30,433 bases of DNA from Hofstenia miamia (taxonomy: Eukaryota > Xenacoelomorpha > Acoela), in NCBI GenBank assembly GCA_004352715.1, contig SCFE01000010.1, positions 2,430,929 through 2,461,361 of the forward strand, in the 5' to 3' direction. Shown in pieces: positions 28,956 to 30,433 of the stretch (within the stretch, counting starts at the first letter, position 1; the number at the start of each line of letters is the position of its first letter). Below the pieces are notes generated by a model. That model worked only from the letters and a program-made list of their open reading frames with translations, was not told the DNA's origin and did not search any database. Both the position numbers and the translations under genes were made by a program.

Positions 28956-29609
28956 TTACAACACTGCCTTCTGTGCTATTGCTCCTCTCCACTTTGGTAC
29001 TCCTAACTCCTCCAAGTATCTCTTATGCTTTTTACTCACTGCTCCTATCATTCCTTCTACTACTGGGACTACTTCAACTTTCTTTAACATACACAGCCTT
29101 TCTATTTCCTCTGCCAACTCCCTGTACTTGTCTATCTTCTCTTTCTCCTTGCTTTCCACATTCCTGTCTTTTGGTACTGCTATGTCTATCACTGTTGCCA
29201 ATCTTTTGTCTTTGTCTACAACTACTATGTCTGATCTCCGTGCTTCTATTACCTTGATTGTCTGGATGTTGAAGTCCCACATTATCTTAACCTTATCATT
29301 CTCTATGAAACCTTGTGGCTTGTGCTCATACCACTTGTCTCCTGCTTCTAACCCATGCTGCCTGCTCAAGCTCCAATGTACCATTCGTCCCATCTTGTCA
29401 TGCCTGAACTTATAATTATTCTGCGTCAACTTCTCAAGCCCTGCTATCAGATGATGTACTGTCTCCACCTCTTTCTTACATAGCCTACACTTATCACTTC
29501 TACTCTTCTGTCTATATGCTTCTTCACCCAGTTTGTTCTTATTGCTTGCTACTGTGCTGCCATTATCAGTGCTTCTGTTTCTCATTTTAGTCCTGCCTTC
29601 TTTAACCAC
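28956..29609 (-). pseudogene. C-terminal cysteine motif and restriction-like endonuclease of the minus-strand LINE
   Basis: A 217-codon open frame. CRLCKKEVETVHHLIAG is the CxxCx7-8Hx4C motif found between RT and endonuclease, but the last Cys is missing: the expected position reads Leu (HLIAGLEKL). Then comes KMGRMVHWSLSRQHGLEAGD, KWYEHKPQGFIENDKVKIMW, and RRSDIVVVDKDKRLATVIDI, continuing AVPKD. This is a PDx12-14D-type core with the usual Pro replaced by Ser and 14 residues between the two Asp. The Lys/Glu-rich helix ESKEKEKIDKYRELAEEIER and VEVVPVVEGMIGAVSKK follow. The endonuclease would nick the genomic target to prime reverse transcription. Two changes at conserved sites suggest loss of function. 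Confidence 0.85.
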
Positions 29610-30433
29610 TTTTTGCTGTCTTCTCTTTCACATTTTTCTGTGTTCCTCCAGTATTCTCCATGCATTGCCTTCTGCCTATACCTTGTTTGTCTCCCTAATT
29701 CCATCCTACTCTGGTATGCTGTCTTTCCTTCACTCTTCAACATATTCCTTTAGCCCTAGTGCTTCTGCTTCTACAGTTTCATCTACACTTAGCAGTCCTT
29801 TCCCTCCTTTATGCCTTGCAATGTACAACCTATCAACATCTCCATTTAAGTTGAATGCTCTCTCTGCTGCTAGGAGCTTCTTTGTCTTCATGTCTAGCCC
29901 CCCTTAGTTCATTCTTGTTCAACCAAACTATTCCTGCCAAATATCTCAAAACTGGTATTGCCCATATATTTATTGCTTTTATACTATTCTGACCATTCAA
30001 TGCTGACTTCTGCAGTACTTTCCTTACTCCTTATCTTCATTTCCTCATGATATGTTCTGTCCCTCTCTATCACACCTAAGTACTTGTACCCCTCTTTGAC
30101 TTCCTCAATCTTATCCCCACTGCTTGTCCTTAAACCATCTCCATCCATACACTTATCTCTAGTCATTGTCACTGCTGCACACTTTCCTAATCCAAATTCT
30201 AACCCTGAATATCTGCTTGCCTTTTTCAATGTCAATGTTTCCACTTGCTTCTGCAACATCTTCCTTGAACCAGCATACATCTTCAAGTCGTCTATGTACC
30301 ACAGGTGACTCACTGCTCTACCATTCTTCTACATCTTATACCCTATGCCTGTCTCCTTTAACTTTTCTGTGATAGGTATCAAGCTAACTACAAACAGTAG
30401 TGGCGCTAAGCTGTCTCCCTGGAATATACCCCG
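29610..30433 (-). pseudogene. Reverse transcriptase part of the minus-strand LINE
   Basis: From the window edge: GIFQGDSLAPLLFVVSLIP (RT box 4), a stop at about 30330, then HLWYIDDLKMYAGS with the YIDD catalytic pair at 30287-30298. Next come FGLGKCAAVTM and EGYKYLGVIERDRTYHEEMK. After a frame change near 30000: LNGQNSIKAINIWAIPVLRY, LAGIVWLNKNELRG, DVDRLYIARHKGGKGLLSVD. These blocks occur in this order in a LINE family widespread in cnidarians, molluscs, amphioxus and fish. At least one stop and two or more frame changes show this copy is inactive. Confidence 0.85.

Larger units (their letters stand above)
28838..30433 (-). mobile_element. Non-LTR retrotransposon with RT, CCHC and restriction-like endonuclease region (R2/NeSL-like layout), partial
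   Basis: The minus strand carries, in order from the right edge, the RT palm (QGDS... and YIDD), the thumb, a basic linker, a CxxC...H cysteine motif, and a PDx(12-14)D-like endonuclease region. A short 3' UTR follows, ending in ATGAAATAATAAG near 28840. RT followed by cysteine motif and restriction-like endonuclease at the C-terminus is the layout of early-branching LINEs (R2, R4, NeSL, CRE, Hero groups). The exact clade cannot be set here. The 5' half lies beyond the window. Confidence 0.8.

Noticed and set aside
28837-29415. 192-codon plus-strand ORF and its neighbours at 28973-29257 and 29533-29907
   Set aside because: Antisense of the minus-strand LINE; their Ser/Leu/Phe-rich composition is the complement of its Lys/Glu-rich coding strand.
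1-30433. tRNA genes, tRNA-derived SINEs, rRNA
   Set aside because: No A-box/B-box pairs with a GGTTCGAATCC-like core and no rRNA-like stretches were found by eye on either strand. A covariance-model scan would be decisive.

Overview
This is an AT-rich, gene-poor piece of an animal (metazoan) nuclear genome, most likely from an invertebrate. It holds Tc1/mariner and hAT DNA transposons, foldback (MITE-like) elements, two kinds of non-LTR retrotransposon, microsatellites and one intact animal-type gene. There are no operons, ribosome-binding sites or phage genes. The species cannot be named from the sequence. A splice-acceptor-like sequence abutting the start codon of the one intact gene would suit a lineage with a 5'-UTR intron or spliced-leader trans-splicing, but does not prove either.

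Layout. 1-111 is the end of a Tc1-like element that starts outside the window. 275-921 and 2475-3150 hold short coding-like blocks that I cannot identify. 3.6-5.4 kb is a decayed hAT transposase on the minus strand. 6.6-8.1 kb holds a possible host exon followed immediately by a complete but dead Tc1-like transposon (6819-8143) with TA duplications. 9003-9492 is a foldback element built from repeated 'TAATGTCGTA' units. 10011-10274 encodes the BESS-like tail of a MADF/BESS-type protein. 13.4-13.7 kb is a small foldback element just downstream of the intact gene. 13845-14792 (minus) is that gene, a membrane-anchored short-chain dehydrogenase/reductase of the SDR16C (retinol dehydrogenase / 17-beta-HSD11) type.

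15.5-19.8 kb is mostly featureless AT-rich sequence with two TA microsatellites and an internally deleted Tc1-like element (18013-18554). 19.8-24.7 kb contains three assembly gaps (1000, 1000 and 328 N). They adjoin an ATA microsatellite, a tandem array of a perfect 19-bp palindrome (20859-21026), a second tandem repeat full of GAAnnTTC motifs (21588-21930), and a third Tc1/mariner-type transposon (23720-24758) whose middle is missing. 24.8-27.1 kb is essentially empty. 27.2-28.8 kb is a 5'-truncated, frameshifted Jockey/CR1/L2-group LINE (plus strand) ending in an ATT repeat. It meets, tail to tail, a second LINE on the minus strand (28.84-30.43 kb) that has a reverse transcriptase followed by a cysteine motif and a PD-(D/E)XK-like endonuclease region; this element runs off the right edge.

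Only the dehydrogenase looks like a working gene. The rest is a record of successive transposon insertions, with at least four distinct Tc1/mariner-type terminal sequences. I see no convincing new multi-gene system. The most unusual items are the palindrome array, the GAAnnTTC-rich tandem repeat and the 490-bp foldback element.
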